Assembly: GCF_025273675.1 (NCBI RefSeq)
Contig: NZ_CP045809.1
Span: 2,046,001-2,110,000 of the forward strand
DNA length: 64,000 bases
From: Gordonia pseudamarae
GTDB lineage: Bacteria > Actinomycetota > Actinomycetes > Mycobacteriales > Mycobacteriaceae
Direction: 5' to 3'
The notes below the pieces were generated by a model. The model searched no databases. It was not told the DNA's origin and saw only the letters and a list, made by a program, of their open reading frames with translations. The translations under genes were made by a program, and so were the position numbers. Shown piece by piece: positions 61,435-64,000 of this stretch. How positions within the stretch are numbered: the first letter of the stretch is position 1; every line of letters begins with the position of its first letter.

Positions 61435-62838
61435 TCAGATGTCGAGACCGAGCAGGGCGTTCTCCAGGACCTCCGGCATGGCGGGGTGGATCCAGTACTG
61501 GCCGCGGGCCATCCGGCGGGCGTCCAGGCCGAACGACATGGCCTGGATGACGGGCTGGATGACCGTCGATGCCTGTGGTCCGAGGATGTGGCAGCCCAGA
61601 ATGCGGCCGGTGCCGCGTTCGGCGATCACCTTGCACAGGCCGGTGGTGTCCTCCATCGCCCAGCCGTAGGCGACGTCGCCGTAGTTCTGCACCTTCACCG
61701 TGATGTCGTGACCGGCGGCGCGGGCCTGACTCTCGGTGAGCCCGACGGATGCGACCTGGGGATCGGTGAACACGGCGCCCGGCACGAACCGGTGGTCGAA
61801 ACGGTCCAGATCCGTTGCGTCCCAGCCTTTCAGCAGGTTGGCCTGCACCACGCGCTGCTCGTGATTGGCGACGTGTTTGAGCTGATACGGCGAACTCACA
61901 TCACCGAGCGCCCACACACCGCGGGCGGCGGTACGGCCGGCGTCGTCGACCACAACCCGGCCATCGTCGTGCACCGTGACGCCGATGGAGTCGAGGCCGA
62001 GGCGGTCGCCGTTGGACCGGCGTCCCACGGCGACCAGCAGAGCATCGGCGTCGCAGTGGCTGCCGTCGGCGAAGCTTATCCGTACACCGCCATCGGGTAG
62101 TTCCGAGGCGCCACTGACGTCACTGTTCAGCCGCACACCCCACTGCTCGTGCGCGACTTCGGTGAATCGTGCCGAGATGTCGTCGTCCTGGGAACGCAAC
62201 AGACGGCCACTACGGGCGATGATCGTCACCCGCGAACCCAGCGAACCGAAGACGTGGGCGAATTCGGCGGCGATATAACCGCTTCCGACAATGGTCAGTC
62301 GTTCCGGCAACGCGGGCAGGCGCATGACGTCATTGTTGGTGTAGTACCGCACACCGCTGTCGGCGATCGCCGGCGGGATCACCGGGCGGGCTCCGGCCGC
62401 GATCACCACCTGCCGGGCCAGCACCGTCGCCGTGTCGGTGACAAGGCGGTACAGGCCGTCGGGGTCGCGGCCGTCGACCACCACATGCGACGGGTACACG
62501 GTGATGTTGGGGCACCGCTCGACCCGGTACTCCTTGCCGCCCGCCGAGATCGGATCGATCCGGCCGAACACCCGCGCCACGATCGACGGCCAATCGGCGC
62601 CGTCGAACGAGGCGCTGATACCGTACCGCGCCGCGCCGCCGATCGTGTCGGCCACGTCGGCGGCGTACACGAACATCTTGGTGGGGATGCACCCCACATT
62701 CAGGCAGGTGCCGCCGTAGACGCTTTCTTCGAAGATGGCGATCGACATGTCGTCGAAACGCTCGTCGGGGATCGAATTGCCACTGCCCGAACCGATGATC
62801 GCCAGATCGACTACCTGGGCGGTGTCCGCGCCGGTCAT
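61435..62838 (-). CDS. mtr: Mycothione reductase
   Basis: 467 residues from ATG 62838. A flavin disulfide reductase that recycles oxidised mycothiol with NADPH. FAD-binding [19 protein letters not shown], redox disulfide [15 protein letters not shown] (C-x4-C), NADPH domain [19 protein letters not shown] and [20 protein letters not shown], and the dimer-interface His-Glu in [14 protein letters not shown]. The unusual [13 protein letters not shown] start is typical of Mtr and tells it apart from lipoamide or mercuric reductases. Mycothiol is found only in actinobacteria. ATGA overlap with the following hydrolase gene upstream. Confidence 0.94.
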   Translation of the reverse strand: MTGADTAQVVDLAIIGSGSGNSIPDERFDDMSIAIFEESVYGGTCLNVGCIPTKMFVYAADVADTIGGAARYGISASFDGADWPSIVARVFGRIDPISAGGKEYRVERCPNITVYPSHVVVDGRDPDGLYRLVTDTATVLARQVVIAAGARPVIPPAIADSGVRYYTNNDVMRLPALPERLTIVGSGYIAAEFAHVFGSLGSRVTIIARSGRLLRSQDDDISARFTEVAHEQWGVRLNSDVSGASELPDGGVRISFADGSHCDADALLVAVGRRSNGDRLGLDSIGVTVHDDGRVVVDDAGRTAARGVWALGDVSSPYQLKHVANHEQRVVQANLLKGWDATDLDRFDHRFVPGAVFTDPQVASVGLTESQARAAGHDITVKVQNYGDVAYGWAMEDTTGLCKVIAERGTGRILGCHILGPQASTVIQPVIQAMSFGLDARRMARGQYWIHPAMPEVLENALLGLDI

Positions 62839-63956
62839 CGGGCGTTCTCGTTCGCGGTGCCGGCCGCCGCACCGGATTCGGGGGCGCCGGATCCGGGTGG
62901 TTCGGTGTCGTGGGTGATCTCGGTCAGCCACTCGCCCAGGGCGCGGTAGGCGCTCTCGCGGGCCTGTGTGGCCGACAGGAAGACATCATGCCGGGCCCCG
63001 GTGATGGGCACCACCCGCACGCGGTCGCCCAGATGTGCGCTCCACCGTGCCATGTGGCGCACATCGAGCACCACGTCGGCGAAATCGGCGGCGGCCGAGT
63101 AGTGGCGGGCCGCCAATGACGCGTTGGATCGCAGCACCAGGGTGGGCACCCCGACGTCGATCCCGCGGTGCAGCCGCCGCTGGCCCGAACGGACGGCGTC
63201 GATGAAACCGAAGGTGATCGGGAACCCGCCGAACGGCTTCAGGCTCAGGTCGTATGCCCACTCGCCGTGGGCGCTCTCGTGCAGACTGTGCCCATAAGCC
63301 AGGGAAAGCTCCTGTGGCAACACCTGTTTGGGCCTCACACGGGCCACGGCCTTGATCACCATCGACACCGGGTAGGTGCGCAGCATCGCATCGCCCTGCA
63401 GATCGAGCCACGGACTGTTGAGCACCGCGCCCTCGATCCTGCGGTGCAACGCGGGATCGTCCTGACGCAGCCAGTCGAGCCACAGGGAGGTGGTCAGCCC
63501 GCCGGTGGAATGTCCGGCGACGACGATCCGGGCTGCCGAACCGACCTCCGCGCTCACCGCGCGCAAGGCGGCGGTGAGCTCCTCGCGATAACGGCTCAGG
63601 TCGGTGGTGAAGTGCGGGGTCTGGTTCTCGCGCAACGACCGCCCGCACTTGCGCAGGTCGAGGGCGTAGAACGCGTACCCACGCGCATGGAAGAAGTCTG
63701 CGAGCGGCTGCTGGAAGAAGTAGTCGGTGAAGCCGTGTACATGCAGGACCGCGCCACCACAGCCGGGGTCGGGCGCGTTGCGGCGGATCAGGGTGGCCGC
63801 GACCTCGCCCTCGCCGTCGGGGTCGGCACCCAGCGGGATCGTGGCCACCTCGTAGCGGTCGAGATAGTGGTCGGGCTGCCAGCTCAGCGCCGCGCGCGTG
63901 GTCGTGCCGGCCGACGGCGTGGTGGTGACGGCTGCGGCATTGTCGGTGGAACTCAC
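62835..63956 (-). CDS. Serine alpha/beta hydrolase (lysophospholipase-like)
   Basis: 373 residues from GTG 63956; the alternative GTG at 63965 overlaps a -10-like TAGAGT (63964-63969) that stands seven bases before 63956, so a leaderless start there is preferred. [37 protein letters not shown] and the nucleophile [14 protein letters not shown] (Ser) fit the monoacylglycerol-lipase/lysophospholipase group; GARHDVFLS has the catalytic His. A poorly conserved tail ([19 protein letters not shown]) ends it. It overlaps mtr by four bases; the same pair (Rv2854-mtr) exists in M. tuberculosis. Substrate unknown. Confidence 0.85.
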   Translation of the reverse strand: MSSTDNAAAVTTTPSAGTTTRAALSWQPDHYLDRYEVATIPLGADPDGEGEVAATLIRRNAPDPGCGGAVLHVHGFTDYFFQQPLADFFHARGYAFYALDLRKCGRSLRENQTPHFTTDLSRYREELTAALRAVSAEVGSAARIVVAGHSTGGLTTSLWLDWLRQDDPALHRRIEGAVLNSPWLDLQGDAMLRTYPVSMVIKAVARVRPKQVLPQELSLAYGHSLHESAHGEWAYDLSLKPFGGFPITFGFIDAVRSGQRRLHRGIDVGVPTLVLRSNASLAARHYSAAADFADVVLDVRHMARWSAHLGDRVRVVPITGARHDVFLSATQARESAYRALGEWLTEITHDTEPPGSGAPESGAAAGTANENAR

Positions 63957-64000
63957 GGCCTCCACTCTAGGGTGCCGGCGGCCGGCGTGGGTCGGGCCGT

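Overview
The window is a high-GC actinobacterial chromosome segment, most likely from the Mycobacteriales (Gordonia or a close relative). The reasons are the gene order smc-ftsY-amtB-glnB-glnD-ffh ... rpsP-khpA-rimM-trmD ... rplS-lepB-rnhB ... comM-dprA ... xerC-rpsB-tsf-pyrH-frr-cdsA-rlmN ... dxr-rip1-ispG, which matches the known Mycobacterium tuberculosis order, together with mycothione reductase, type VII secretion-like genes, many GTG starts and several apparently leaderless promoters. The genus call is inference, not proof. No rRNA, tRNA, insertion sequence, integrase of a mobile element or CRISPR array was seen.

Layout. 1-12.3 kb: end of smc, a DUF2993-type protein, a divergent pair of acyl-CoA synthetase and glycosyltransferase, the SRP receptor ftsY, the nitrogen-control operon amtB-glnB-glnD with GlnR-like sites in front, and ffh. 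12.3-15.8 kb: an amidohydrolase, a 445-base non-coding stretch, then the overlapping rpsP-khpA-rimM-trmD translation operon. 15.8-17.8 kb: a three-gene accessory cassette (YbaB-like, EspC/WXG-like, long helical protein) with its own promoter and a perfect palindrome at the predicted start of transcription. 18-23.6 kb: rplS, lepB, rnhB, DUF2469, yraN, comM and dprA. 23.6-26.4 kb: a TetR regulator divergent from an iron-box-preceded siderophore-interacting protein, and xerC. 26.4-31.4 kb: a degenerate M23 peptidase, then rpsB (long structured leader), tsf, pyrH, frr and cdsA. 31.5-42.2 kb: LapA-like protein, rlmN, DUF2631, PuuE-like deacetylase, the MEP-pathway genes dxr and ispG flanking the site-2 protease rip1, a GNAT, and a tldD/pmbA-like pair.

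42.3-54.1 kb: a lipoprotein penicillin-binding protein, then an accessory block lying where the conserved order would go straight on to map: a 2138-residue DUF4011-type helicase/nuclease resembling the antiphage protein Hhe, a small lipoprotein, and a heme/iron ABC importer (hmuTUV-like). 54.2-64 kb: map and cobQ, a secreted glycine-rich protein divergent from a giant MalT/LuxR-type regulator with a leaderless promoter, an epoxide-hydrolase-like protein, and mycothione reductase coupled to a serine alpha/beta hydrolase.

Most of the window is housekeeping: protein targeting (ftsY, ffh, lepB), ribosome building and modification, nitrogen sensing, isoprenoid synthesis and envelope stress proteolysis. 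The best places to look for undescribed biology are the YbaB/EspC-like cassette (15.84-17.79 kb), the giant helicase with an N-terminal transglutaminase-like segment (44.2-50.6 kb), and the structured leaders and repeats described in the findings.
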